41,566 bases of DNA. Source: Mesorhizobium sp. M7A.F.Ca.US.006.01.1.1 (lineage in GTDB: Bacteria > Pseudomonadota > Alphaproteobacteria > Rhizobiales > Rhizobiaceae). Under the pieces are notes generated by a model. The model was given only the letters and a program-made list of their open reading frames with translations. It ran no database searches and was not told the origin of the DNA. Below, one piece after another: positions 19,398 to 26,945 of the stretch (position 1 is the stretch's first letter; every line of letters begins with the position of its first letter). The position numbers and the translations under genes were made by a program. Location: contig NZ_RZQL01000028.1 of NCBI RefSeq assembly GCF_003997935.1, positions 1 through 41,566 of the forward strand, written 5' to 3'.

Positions 19398-20111
19398 CTA
19401 CTTTTCGGAATTCATCACGTAGAGCGCGCGCGAGCGTTCGAGATGCTTGATCATCGCCTTCTCGGCGCCGTCCGCATCCTTCTGTTCAATGCGGCCTATG
19501 ATCTCTTCGTGCTCGGTGAGCGTGAACTTTTCCTTGCCGGTCCAGATCAGCATTTCGGTGTGGTATTCCTTCAGCCAGCCGAGCATCGCCTCGCTGACGG
19601 CGACATAGATCGGGTTGCCGGAGATCGCGGCGATCTGGGTGTGGAACTTCATGTCGGCCGAAATGAAGGCTTCGGAGTCGCCACGAAAGCCGCGCTGTTC
19701 GGCAACGGTGGCCCGCAGCCGCTGCACATCCTCGGCGGTGGCCTTCTCGGCGGCTTCCCGAACCATGCCGCGCTCGAAGAAGATGCGTGCGGTCTTCAGG
19801 TGCTCCAGCGTGTCCTTCGACGATGACAGGATGATCTTGGCGGCGCCATCGACCTGCCTGATGATCGACTTGGCGGTCAGCTGCAGCACCTTGGCGCGTT
19901 CGCCATGCGAGATCGCCACCAGCCCCATATTGCTCAGCGCCTGCATCGCCTCGCGGATCGCCGGCCTGCCCACCTCGAAACGCTCCATCAGCTCGCGCTC
20001 CGACGGCATGTCGTCGCCCGGCATCAGCTCGCCGCTGGTGATCAGGCGTTTCAGCCGCAAGAAGACCTCATCGGAAAGCTTGCGCCGGACAATCGGTTCC
20101 GAACGGTTCAT
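19398..20111 (-). CDS. NanR-like GntR-family regulator of apiose genes
   Basis: 237 residues. The winged helix-turn-helix (KLSDEVFLRLKRLITSGEL, PSERELMERFEVGRPAIREAMQAL) is followed by NGERAR-like SHGERAKV and an FCD domain with ISADMKFHTQIAAISGNPIYVAV. The pattern is closely like E. coli NanR, which represses through GGTATA repeats. GGTATA-type sites are found before four transcription starts in this window, including the region between this gene and oiaX. It probably represses the apiose genes until an intermediate binds. It is divergent from oiaX and convergent with apnL. It is not itself evidence of sialic acid use. Confidence 0.85.
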   Translation of the reverse strand: MNRSEPIVRRKLSDEVFLRLKRLITSGELMPGDDMPSERELMERFEVGRPAIREAMQALSNMGLVAISHGERAKVLQLTAKSIIRQVDGAAKIILSSSKDTLEHLKTARIFFERGMVREAAEKATAEDVQRLRATVAEQRGFRGDSEAFISADMKFHTQIAAISGNPIYVAVSEAMLGWLKEYHTEMLIWTGKEKFTLTEHEEIIGRIEQKDADGAEKAMIKHLERSRALYVMNSEK

Positions 20112-20216
20112 CGTCGCGAATCACTCCCTTGATCCGGCCCTATCTAACACTGCCGCCACAATTCACGGAATTGCCGTCTGTCGATCCCGTTGCCGGATAT
20201 GACTTGCAATACTTAT

Positions 20217-20232
20217 GTACTCATTATACCAG
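20217..20232. promoter_or_regulatory. NanR-like operator between regulator and oiaX
   Basis: GTACTCATTATACCAG contains the shared ATTATACCAG core (20223-20232). On the other strand it reads CTGGTATAAT followed by GAGTAC, so a GGTA half-site faces a GTAC half-site. It lies in the 174-base divergent region, about 105 bases from the regulator start and 54 bases from oiaX, and is well placed to control both. Confidence 0.6.
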
Positions 20233-20285
20233 ATTTGAAACACCGGTGAACCTTTTTCGAACGCCTTGGCTTGAGACAGCGGACC

Positions 20286-21536
20286 ATGATCACCCTCACC
20301 TACCGCATCGAAACGCCTGAAAGCATCGAAGCGCTGGCGGCCAAGATCGCCAGCGATCAGTCCACCGGCACCTTCGTCGCGCTGCCCGGCGAGACCGAGG
20401 AGTTGAAGGCCCGGGTGGCGGCGCGTGTGCTGGCGATCCGGCCTTTGCCCGACGCCGAGCGGCCGTCGCTTCCCGATGACGGCAAGGGGCCGTTCAAGCG
20501 TGCGGATGTCGACATCGCCTTTCCGTTCGATGCCATCGGCACCGACCTTTCGGCGCTGATGACGATCGCCATCGGCGGCACCTATTCGATCAAGGGCCTC
20601 ACCGGCATTCGAGTCGTCGACATGAAGCTGCCGGAGAATTTTCGCGGCGCGCATCCCGGCCCACAGTTCGGGGTCGCCGGCAGCCGCCGGGTGACGGGTG
20701 TGGCGGACCGCCCGATCATCGGTACGATCGTCAAGCCGGCGCTCGGATTGCGACCGCACGAGACGGCGGCAATGGTGGCGGAACTGATCGCCGCCGGTGT
20801 CGACTTCATCAAGGACGACGAGAAACTGATGAGCCCGGCCTATTCGCCGCTGGCCGAGCGGGTGAAGGCGATCATGCCGCTCATCCTCGATCACGAGCAG
20901 AAGACCGGCAAGAAGGTGATGTATGCCTTCGGCATCTCGCACGCCGATCCGGACGAGTTGATGCGCAACCACGATCTGGTGGTGGAGGCTGGCGGCAATT
21001 GCGCGGTGGTCAACATCAACTCCATCGGCTTCGGCGGCATGGCGTTCCTGAGGAAGCGCTCCAGCCTGGTGCTGCATGCTCACCGCAACGGCTGGGACAT
21101 CCTCACCCGTCACCCAGGTCTCGGCATGGACTTCAAGGTCTGGCAGCAGTTCTGGCGGCTGCTCGGCGTCGATCAGTTCCAGATCAACGGCATCGCCTCG
21201 AAATACTGGGAACCGGATGACTCTTTCGTCGAATCCTTCAAGGCGGTGACGTCGCCGATCTTTTCGCCTGAGGACTGCGCCTTGCCGGTCGCCGGCTCCG
21301 GCCAGTGGGGCGGTCAGGCGCCCGAGACATATGCGCGGACCGGCCGGACCGTCGATCTTCTCTATCTCTGCGGCGGCGGCATCGTCAGCCATCCGGACGG
21401 ACCGGGCGCCGGCGTGCGTGCCGTGCAGCAAGCCTGGCAAGCGGCGGTCGACGGCATTCCGCTGGCGGACTTCGCCCTGAACCATCCCGAACTGGCGCGG
21501 TCGATCGAAAAATTCGGCGACGGCAAGGCAGCCTGA
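20286..21536 (+). CDS. oiaX: RuBisCO-like protein, probable 3-oxo-isoapionate-4-phosphate decarboxylase
   Basis: 416 residues. RuBisCO large-chain fold with a retained metal site: GTIVKPALGL (Lys150), the carbamylation segment FIKDDE with Lys176 and D177, D178, E179, HAHRNGW (His266-Arg267), a loop-6-like NGIASKYW (Lys306), and phosphate-site motifs GSGQWGG and GGGIVSHPDG. It is not a Calvin-cycle enzyme: no small subunit or phosphoribulokinase is present. The next gene is an acid-sugar kinase four bases downstream. In the OiaX route such a protein decarboxylates 3-oxo-isoapionate 4-phosphate to L-erythrulose 1-phosphate. The alternative is the related OiaT transcarboxylase/hydrolase; the neighbouring eryC, eryH and eryI genes favour OiaX. 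ATG at 20286 is preferred to an upstream TTG at 20271; the ribosome site is weak. Confidence 0.78.
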   Translation: MITLTYRIETPESIEALAAKIASDQSTGTFVALPGETEELKARVAARVLAIRPLPDAERPSLPDDGKGPFKRADVDIAFPFDAIGTDLSALMTIAIGGTYSIKGLTGIRVVDMKLPENFRGAHPGPQFGVAGSRRVTGVADRPIIGTIVKPALGLRPHETAAMVAELIAAGVDFIKDDEKLMSPAYSPLAERVKAIMPLILDHEQKTGKKVMYAFGISHADPDELMRNHDLVVEAGGNCAVVNINSIGFGGMAFLRKRSSLVLHAHRNGWDILTRHPGLGMDFKVWQQFWRLLGVDQFQINGIASKYWEPDDSFVESFKAVTSPIFSPEDCALPVAGSGQWGGQAPETYARTGRTVDLLYLCGGGIVSHPDGPGAGVRAVQQAWQAAVDGIPLADFALNHPELARSIEKFGDGKAA

Positions 21537-21540
21537 AGCC

Positions 21541-22875
21541 ATGCAGGACCTGCTTCTCAGCTATTATGGCGACGACCTGACCGGCTCGACCGACGTCATG
21601 GAGGCGCTTGAGCTCGGTGGCGTGCCGACCGTGCTGTTCATGCGCCAGCCGGACCCGGCCCTGCTGTCCCGGTTTGGCCATTGCCGGGCGATCGGGCTGG
21701 CCGGCACCAGCCGCAGCGAGGCGCCGCAGTGGATGGACACGCATCTGCGCGATGCCTTCGCCTGGTTGAAGACGCTCAACGCCGCGATTTGCCACTACAA
21801 GGTCTGCTCGACATTCGATTCCAGCCCGACGATCGGCAGCATCGGCCGAGCCATCGAGATCGGCCGCTCGGTGTTCGCGCAGGATAGCGTGCCGCTGCTG
21901 GTCGGCGCGCCGCAGCTCAAGCGCTACACCGCCTTCGGCCACCTGTTCGCCGCCTATCGCGACCAATATTTCCGCATCGATCGTCACCCTGTGATGAGCC
22001 GCCACCCGACGACGCCGATGGATGAGTCCGATCTGCTGATCCATCTGTCGCGGCAGACGGCGCTGAGCTCCGGACTGGTCGACCTTGCGACGCTGCAGTC
22101 GGCATCGCGGTCGGCGGCGTTCGATCGCCTGACCGGAAACGGCACCGCTATCGTGCTTGTCGATGTCGATAATCTGGAAACCCAGGCCCTTGCCGGCAAG
22201 GAGCTATGGCGCGTTCGCAAGCCCGGCGGTTCTTTTGTCGTCGGCTCGTCCGGGGTCGAGTATGCATTGCTGGCCGAATGGGCGTCGAATGACATTGTCG
22301 GCGCTGGACAAGGTTTCACGCCGCCGGGCGCTGCCGAGCGGATAGCCGTCGTGTCGGGCAGTTGTTCGCCGACCACCGAGCGGCAGATCCGGCATGCTCT
22401 GACCGACGGTTTCGACGGCATCGAGGTCGATCCCGTCGAGCTGGTTTCGGAGGCCTCACAGCAGGCGATCGCGCGCGCAACGGAAAGCGGCCGTACCAGT
22501 CTGCAAGCCGGGCGCAGCGTCATCCTCTACACCGCGCTTGGCCCCAGTGCCGACAGGGGCGCCGAAATCGACCGCCAGGAAGGCGCCCGCCACAGGCTTG
22601 GCCGCGGCCTTGGAGAAATCCTTCGAGCGCTGACGATCGAACAGAGCCTGCGGCGCGTGGTCATTGCCGGCGGCGACACGTCGAGCCATGCACTCGGCGA
22701 AATGGGTGTCGATGCCCTGACAATCCGCATGCCGCTGCCCGCTTCGCCTGGCTCGCCGCTCTGCGTTGCCCACTCGCGCGTCAAGGCGATCGACGGACTG
22801 GAGGTCGCGCTCAAGGGCGGCCAGGTCGGAACCGATCGCTATTTCTCAGCCATCCGCGACGGCCTCGGCACTTGA
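21541..22875 (+). CDS. oiaK: Four-carbon acid sugar kinase family, probable 3-oxo-isoapionate kinase
   Basis: 444 residues of the DUF1537/four-carbon acid sugar kinase family. The N-terminal substrate domain opens with YYGDDLTGSTD (GDDLTGS at residues 10-16), the family hallmark. The C-terminal nucleotide domain has VVSGSCSPTTERQI, GGDTSSHALGEMGVDAL and ALKGGQVGTDRYF. It starts four bases after the RuBisCO-like gene. A kinase beside a decarboxylating RuBisCO-like protein matches phosphorylation of 3-oxo-isoapionate to its 4-phosphate before decarboxylation. Family assignment is firm; the substrate is from context. Confidence 0.8.
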   Translation: MQDLLLSYYGDDLTGSTDVMEALELGGVPTVLFMRQPDPALLSRFGHCRAIGLAGTSRSEAPQWMDTHLRDAFAWLKTLNAAICHYKVCSTFDSSPTIGSIGRAIEIGRSVFAQDSVPLLVGAPQLKRYTAFGHLFAAYRDQYFRIDRHPVMSRHPTTPMDESDLLIHLSRQTALSSGLVDLATLQSASRSAAFDRLTGNGTAIVLVDVDNLETQALAGKELWRVRKPGGSFVVGSSGVEYALLAEWASNDIVGAGQGFTPPGAAERIAVVSGSCSPTTERQIRHALTDGFDGIEVDPVELVSEASQQAIARATESGRTSLQAGRSVILYTALGPSADRGAEIDRQEGARHRLGRGLGEILRALTIEQSLRRVVIAGGDTSSHALGEMGVDALTIRMPLPASPGSPLCVAHSRVKAIDGLEVALKGGQVGTDRYFSAIRDGLGT

Positions 22876-22941
22876 ACCAGCCGACACCTGGATTTCAGGT
22901 GCCGCCGTGCGAGAGCACTTCAACACGCGAAATGCGCCCTG

Positions 22942-22968
22942 CCGGGTGGAAATCCCGGTAACACCCGG
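22942..22968. promoter_or_regulatory. Inverted repeat upstream of dhaK
   Basis: CCGGGTG (22942-22948) and CACCCGG (22962-22968) pair perfectly with 13 bases between, 38 bases before the dhaK start. A smaller CACCTG/CAGGTG repeat lies at about 22886-22902. The 131-base gap between oiaK and dhaK may thus hold an internal control site or processing hairpin. No U tract is seen. Confidence 0.35.
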
Positions 22969-23006
22969 TATTATCTGCGAAAATGCCGAAATCGGGAGGA
23001 TGCCGG

Positions 23007-24014
23007 GTGCAGACCAAGAAGATCATCAACGATGGCAACCGCGCCGTCGACGAGATGCTGGAAGGCATCCTGGCAGCGCATCCCCGCCATCTCAAAAGCG
23101 TGGACGGCAGTCCACGCTCCATCATCGCCCGCGACGGACCGCGCCAGGGCAAGGTGGGCCTCGTCATTGGCGGCGGCTCGGGCCACGAGCCGAGCTTTCT
23201 CGGCTTTGTCGGCAAGGGATTGGCCGACGCGGCGGCCATCGGCAATGTCTTTGCCTCGCCACCGCCGGACCCGATCCTCGAATGCGCCAAGGCAGTCAGC
23301 GGCGGCGCCGGCGTGCTCTTCATGTACGGCAATTATGCCGGCGACGTGATGAATTTCGACATGGCCGCCGAGATGGCCGCCATGGACGACATCGAGGTGC
23401 GCACGGTGCTGAGCACCGACGACGTCGCCTCGGCACCGCGCGACCAGCGGCACAAGAGGCGCGGCGTCGCCGGCAATTTCTTCATCTTCAAGGCGGCCGG
23501 AGCCGCCTGCGACCGGATGCTGTCCTTCGACGAATGCGAGCGCATCGCCGGCAAGGCCAACGACCACACCTTCACCATGGGCGTGGCGCTGTCGCCCTGT
23601 TCGCTGCCGCAGACCCGCCGGCCTAATTTCGAGATCGGTCCGGACGAGATGGAGATCGGCATGGGCATCCACGGCGAGCCCGGCATCGCGCGCGAAAAGT
23701 TGAAAAAGGCCGACGAGATCACTGACGAGATGCTGGACAGGATCCTCGACGAGATAGCGCCGGCGCGCGGCGACAAGGTCGCGGTGCTCGTCAATTCGCT
23801 GGGCTCAACGCCGCTGATGGAACTCTACATCATGAATCGGCGCGTGAAGCAGAGGCTCGATGAGATCGGTGTGTCCATCCACGCAAGCTGGGTCGGCAAT
23901 TACTGCACCTCGCTCGAAATGGCAGGGGCCTCGATCACTCTGCATCGGTTGGACGGCGAGTTGCAGACGATGCTGGACCACCCCTGCGACTGCGCCATGT
24001 TTCGCGCCGGCTAA
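23007..24014 (+). CDS. dhaK: Dihydroxyacetone/tetrulose kinase, DhaK subunit
   Basis: 335 residues when started at the GTG at 23007, chosen because GGGAGG lies seven bases upstream; an ATG at 22983 has no ribosome site. Family features: GGGSGHEPSFLGFVGKGL (His60), GNYAGDVMNFDMA, and GMGIHGEPG with the substrate-binding His near 222, which forms a hemiaminal with the ketone substrate. DhaK holds the ketose, while DhaL, the next gene, supplies nucleotide. No dhaM or PTS gene is in the window. Co-location with tetrose-phosphate enzymes suggests erythrulose rather than dihydroxyacetone as substrate; DhaK-family erythrulose kinases are known from mycobacteria. Confidence 0.88.
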   Translation: MQTKKIINDGNRAVDEMLEGILAAHPRHLKSVDGSPRSIIARDGPRQGKVGLVIGGGSGHEPSFLGFVGKGLADAAAIGNVFASPPPDPILECAKAVSGGAGVLFMYGNYAGDVMNFDMAAEMAAMDDIEVRTVLSTDDVASAPRDQRHKRRGVAGNFFIFKAAGAACDRMLSFDECERIAGKANDHTFTMGVALSPCSLPQTRRPNFEIGPDEMEIGMGIHGEPGIAREKLKKADEITDEMLDRILDEIAPARGDKVAVLVNSLGSTPLMELYIMNRRVKQRLDEIGVSIHASWVGNYCTSLEMAGASITLHRLDGELQTMLDHPCDCAMFRAG

Positions 24015-24040
24015 ACCCACTCTGTGGCAAGGACTAAGAC

Positions 24041-24682
24041 ATGACGACAATCGACACCGCCCGCCTTGTCGCGATGTTCGCGGCGATCGCAACCGCCATG
24101 TCCGCCGACAGGGACCGACTATGCGCGCTTGACGGGGTTATCGGCGACGCCGACCACGGCATCGCGATGGAGCTTGGATTTTCGGCGGCACGCGATGCAG
24201 TCGCCGCACTGGACATCGAGGCCACCGATCCGACCACCTTGCTGAACACGGCGGCAAAGTCGTTCCTGAATGCGGTCGGCGCCTCCTCCGGTCCGCTCTA
24301 TGCGACCGCGTTCATGCGCGCCGCGGCAGCCGTCAAGGGCAAGACGACGCTTGACGACGCGGATGTGGTCGCTCTGTTCCAGGCCATGGCCAAGGGCATT
24401 CAGGATCGCGGCAAGGCGGAGCCTGGCGAAAAGACGATGATCGATGCATGGGCGGCGGCTGCGCAGGCGGCAGGCGAAGCGCTGACCTCCGGCAAGGATC
24501 TGGCGGGCAGTCTCGAAGCTGCGGCGCAGGCTGCAAAGGCAGGCGCGGAAGCGACCAAGTCGATGGTCGCCACCAAGGGCCGGGCATCGCGCCTCGGCGA
24601 ACGCTCGCTTGGCCACATGGACCCGGGCGCCGCCTCCGCCGTGACCGTGATCGAGGCGATGCGGGTCGCCCTGACCGACTGA
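24041..24682 (+). CDS. dhaL: Dihydroxyacetone/tetrulose kinase, DhaL nucleotide-binding subunit
   Basis: 213 residues, the usual DhaL size. The Mg-nucleotide site LDGVIGDADHG carries the three Asp residues (D31, D36, D38); the standard motif GDGDHG has Ala in the middle here. The GASSGPLYATAF loop and the C-terminal DPGAASAVTVIEAM match the family. It starts 26 bases after dhaK and they form a split two-subunit kinase. The gene ends 23 bases from the stop of the convergent eryI gene. Whether it works with free ATP or through PTS DhaM cannot be told from sequence; the absence of DhaM nearby favours ATP. Confidence 0.88.
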   Translation: MTTIDTARLVAMFAAIATAMSADRDRLCALDGVIGDADHGIAMELGFSAARDAVAALDIEATDPTTLLNTAAKSFLNAVGASSGPLYATAFMRAAAAVKGKTTLDDADVVALFQAMAKGIQDRGKAEPGEKTMIDAWAAAAQAAGEALTSGKDLAGSLEAAAQAAKAGAEATKSMVATKGRASRLGERSLGHMDPGAASAVTVIEAMRVALTD

Positions 24683-24705
24683 TCAGCAGCGGACTGCCGC
24701 GTCTT

Positions 24706-25143
24706 TCAGCGCTTGGCGTCGAGCTTGTCGATGGCCTGCACGTTTGTGGCGGAGGGGCCATTCGGATCGAACTCCGAGGCAAGCCACGCGTCGGCGATCG
24801 ATTTCGCCAGTTCGGGACCGATGACACGGGCGCCCATGGTGATGATCTGGGCGTTGTTGGACTTGGCGGCGCGCTCAGCGGAATAGGTGTCGTGGGTCAA
24901 TGCGGCGCGAATGCCCGGCACCTTGTTGGCTGAGATGCTGACGCCAATGCCGGTGCCGCAAAACAGGATGGCCCGGTCGTAGTTGCCGTCAAGAATTTCG
25001 TGGCCGACCGCAGCGGCGATATCGGCGTAGAATCCGGCCTGGCTGAGGTCGACGACCTGCAGCTCCGGTTTGCTGGCGAGATGCTTGGCGATGACGTCGA
25101 GCAGCGGCTTGCCGGCGCTGTCGGCTCCGAGTGCGATCTTCAT
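24706..25143 (-). CDS. eryI: D-erythrose-4-phosphate isomerase (RpiB homologue)
   Basis: 145 residues, RpiB/LacAB family. The catalytic Cys62 is in [17 protein letters not shown]. His84 is in [27 protein letters not shown]. The N-terminal motif is ADSAG, where most ribose-5-phosphate isomerases have DHAG. In Brucella, the RpiB homologue EryI converts D-erythrulose 4-phosphate (the product of EryH) to D-erythrose 4-phosphate, the last step of erythritol use. It is the last gene of the long ery run, 33 bases after eryH, with AAGGAG before the ATG. A general pentose-phosphate RpiB role is possible but less likely here. Confidence 0.85.
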   Translation of the reverse strand: MKIALGADSAGKPLLDVIAKHLASKPELQVVDLSQAGFYADIAAAVGHEILDGNYDRAILFCGTGIGVSISANKVPGIRAALTHDTYSAERAAKSNNAQIITMGARVIGPELAKSIADAWLASEFDPNGPSATNVQAIDKLDAKR

Positions 25144-25176
25144 GATGATAAGCTCCTTTGCTAGGTCTTTTGGCGG

Positions 25177-25944
25177 TCAGCGCACGATGGCGGCTGACGC
25201 CTTTTTCAGAATGTCGATATAGCCTTCTGCTTGCCACGCCGAGCGGCCGATGAACAGGCCGTCGATATGCGGCTGGCCGATCAGTTCGGCCGCGTTGCCG
25301 GGATTGACGCTGCCGCCGTAAAGCACAGGCGGAGCAATCGGCAGCCGGTCGGCGGCAACCTTCTTGATCAGCTGCTGCTGCCTGTCGGCATAGTCGGCGC
25401 TTGCGGGAATGCCCTTCTCGCCGATTGCCCAGACGGGCTCGTAGGCAAAGAGGATTTCCGCCTTCAGTTGATCGCCGCTGAGCTCCTGCAGCGCGCCGAG
25501 AACCTGTGCCGTCAACACCGCATCGGCGCGGCCTGATTCACGCTCAGCCAGCGTCTCGCCGACGCAGATCAATGGCACGAAACCATGCCTGACCGCCGCT
25601 GCCGTCTTCAGTCCGACGGTCGCATCCGTTTCGCCGAAGTGTTCGCGGCGCTCGCTGTGGCCGAGTTCGATCACATCCAGCCCACAGTCTTTCAACATCA
25701 CTGGCGAAATCTCTCCCGTCCAGGCACCGGCATCGGCCCAATGCATGTTCTGGGCGCCTACCTTCACGCGGGTGTCGGCCAGCGCCGCTTTGACCTGGCG
25801 CGCGACGGTGAAGGGGGGAATGACGAAAGGCTGTATCGCCTGATCGAAACCAGGCACAAAGGCGGCCAACGCATCGGCGAACAGCAACGCCTCGGCAAGC
25901 GTCTTGTTCATCTTCCAGCTCGTGCCGACCCAATATGGGGCCAT
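25177..25944 (-). CDS. eryH: Tetrulose-phosphate isomerase (TpiA2, triosephosphate isomerase homologue)
   Basis: 255 residues. The ATG at 25944 with AAGGAG seven bases upstream gives a normal TIM N-terminus; a longer frame adds an Arg-rich tail and is rejected. Catalytic residues are kept: Lys11 in TSWKMN, His96 in IELGHSERREHFGE, Glu169 in AYEPVWAIG, and the phosphate loops YGGSVNPGN and GLFIGRSAW. The opening TSWKMN differs from the common GNWKMN. By operon and homology this is the TpiA2/EryH type, which isomerises D-3-tetrulose 4-phosphate in the erythritol pathway and not glycolytic triose phosphate. It is preceded by eryC with a 62-base gap. Confidence 0.85.
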   Translation of the reverse strand: MAPYWVGTSWKMNKTLAEALLFADALAAFVPGFDQAIQPFVIPPFTVARQVKAALADTRVKVGAQNMHWADAGAWTGEISPVMLKDCGLDVIELGHSERREHFGETDATVGLKTAAAVRHGFVPLICVGETLAERESGRADAVLTAQVLGALQELSGDQLKAEILFAYEPVWAIGEKGIPASADYADRQQQLIKKVAADRLPIAPPVLYGGSVNPGNAAELIGQPHIDGLFIGRSAWQAEGYIDILKKASAAIVR

Positions 25945-26006
25945 TCTTCGTCTCCTTCGATCTGTTGCGGCCGACGTCGAAGCCGGCTTTCGGGCGACGT
26001 ATTCGC

Positions 26007-26945
26007 TCAAGTCCGAGGCTTGAGGCTGTCGCGGCCACTGTCGACGTAAGGCGCCCAGAAATCCACCGACTCGCGGATCATCTCGATAACCTGATGGTCG
26101 ACTGGTTCCCTCTCCCTGAAGGAAAGTTCAAGGCAAATTTCATTGTCGGTTCCGCCACCCTGCCGAACCGCGTCCAGCAACTTCTGCGGCACTATGCGGC
26201 CATCCTTGTTGTAGGCGGCCGTGAACGGCCAGTGGCCGCCCTTGTTCATGGAGGATTGCTTGATGTGAATGATGGGCGATTGCAATGGAAATGCTTTCGC
26301 CCAAGCATAGGGATCGGTATCGGCAGGGTTGGGCGAGGTGACGTCGCCATGGTCGATATCCACCATCATCTTCATCGGGATGGGTAGCTTCGCCGCATCG
26401 ATGGCGCCTTGCAGCGTGACGCAGCTTTCGATCGTTTGGCCGAACTCGCGGCCGACCGACATCGGCTCCCAGAACAGGTATGTCAGACCCGCCGCCTTGG
26501 CGTGCTCGGCCACCTCGCGCCAGCATTCGAGCGCGATGTCGAGAAGTGCTGCCCGCCGTTGCGGATCGTCAAAGTCCTTGTAGGTGAAAATGGCGAATTG
26601 CGTGCCCATGCCTGACGCGCCGAGTTCGGCTGAAATGTCAGCGAAGGTCTTGAACCAGTCGACATAGTAGCGCCGGACATCCGCGTCCGGGTGGCCGAAA
26701 TGATTGAGCCGGCCATAAGGCCCGGTCATGCCGGAGGTGATCCTGACACCGGTCCGCGACAGCGCCCTATTGAACAGGCGCAGGAATTTGGCAATCGTCG
26801 CCGCCGGCCAGCCCGGATTGACGAATTCATGCGTCAGCTGCACGTCGCGGATGCCGATGCCATAGGCGATCGCATCGATCAAATCGTCTGGATCGGCGAA
26901 GCGATTGACCAGAGGATTGGTGTTGAGGGAAAGCGTGAAGGCCAT
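26007..26945 (-). CDS. eryC: Tetrulose-4-phosphate racemase
   Basis: 312 residues of the xylose-isomerase-like/AP-endonuclease-2 TIM-barrel superfamily. Metal-site candidates include WEPMSVGREF (Glu), MVDIDHGD (Asp, His), HIKQSS (His) and EICLELSFRERE (Glu). EryC was once named a dehydrogenase but in Brucella acts as a tetrulose-4-phosphate racemase, converting L- to D-3-tetrulose 4-phosphate; the absence of any nucleotide-binding motif here agrees. The ATG at 26945 shares one base with the eryB stop (TGATG), so translation is coupled. Its substrate, L-erythrulose 1-phosphate, is also the predicted OiaX product from the plus-strand apiose genes. Confidence 0.88.
   Translation of the reverse strand: MAFTLSLNTNPLVNRFADPDDLIDAIAYGIGIRDVQLTHEFVNPGWPAATIAKFLRLFNRALSRTGVRITSGMTGPYGRLNHFGHPDADVRRYYVDWFKTFADISAELGASGMGTQFAIFTYKDFDDPQRRAALLDIALECWREVAEHAKAAGLTYLFWEPMSVGREFGQTIESCVTLQGAIDAAKLPIPMKMMVDIDHGDVTSPNPADTDPYAWAKAFPLQSPIIHIKQSSMNKGGHWPFTAAYNKDGRIVPQKLLDAVRQGGGTDNEICLELSFREREPVDHQVIEMIRESVDFWAPYVDSGRDSLKPRT

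Noticed and set aside
19398..20111. Sialic acid (nan) regulation
   Set aside because: The regulator resembles NanR, but no sialate lyase, epimerase or kinase is present; only the DNA-site type is likely shared.
20286..21536. RuBisCO for carbon fixation
   Set aside because: No small subunit, phosphoribulokinase or other Calvin-cycle gene; an acid-sugar kinase follows immediately and the sequence is of the RuBisCO-like class.
20163..21542. A 459-codon open frame antisense to the RuBisCO-like gene
   Set aside because: It is an Arg/His/Asp-rich frame typical of the antisense strand of GC-rich genes, shows no family motif, and the sense frame is a clear enzyme.
25177..25944. Glycolytic triosephosphate isomerase
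   Set aside because: Position between eryC and eryI and divergence at the N-terminal motif fit the TpiA2/EryH role better.
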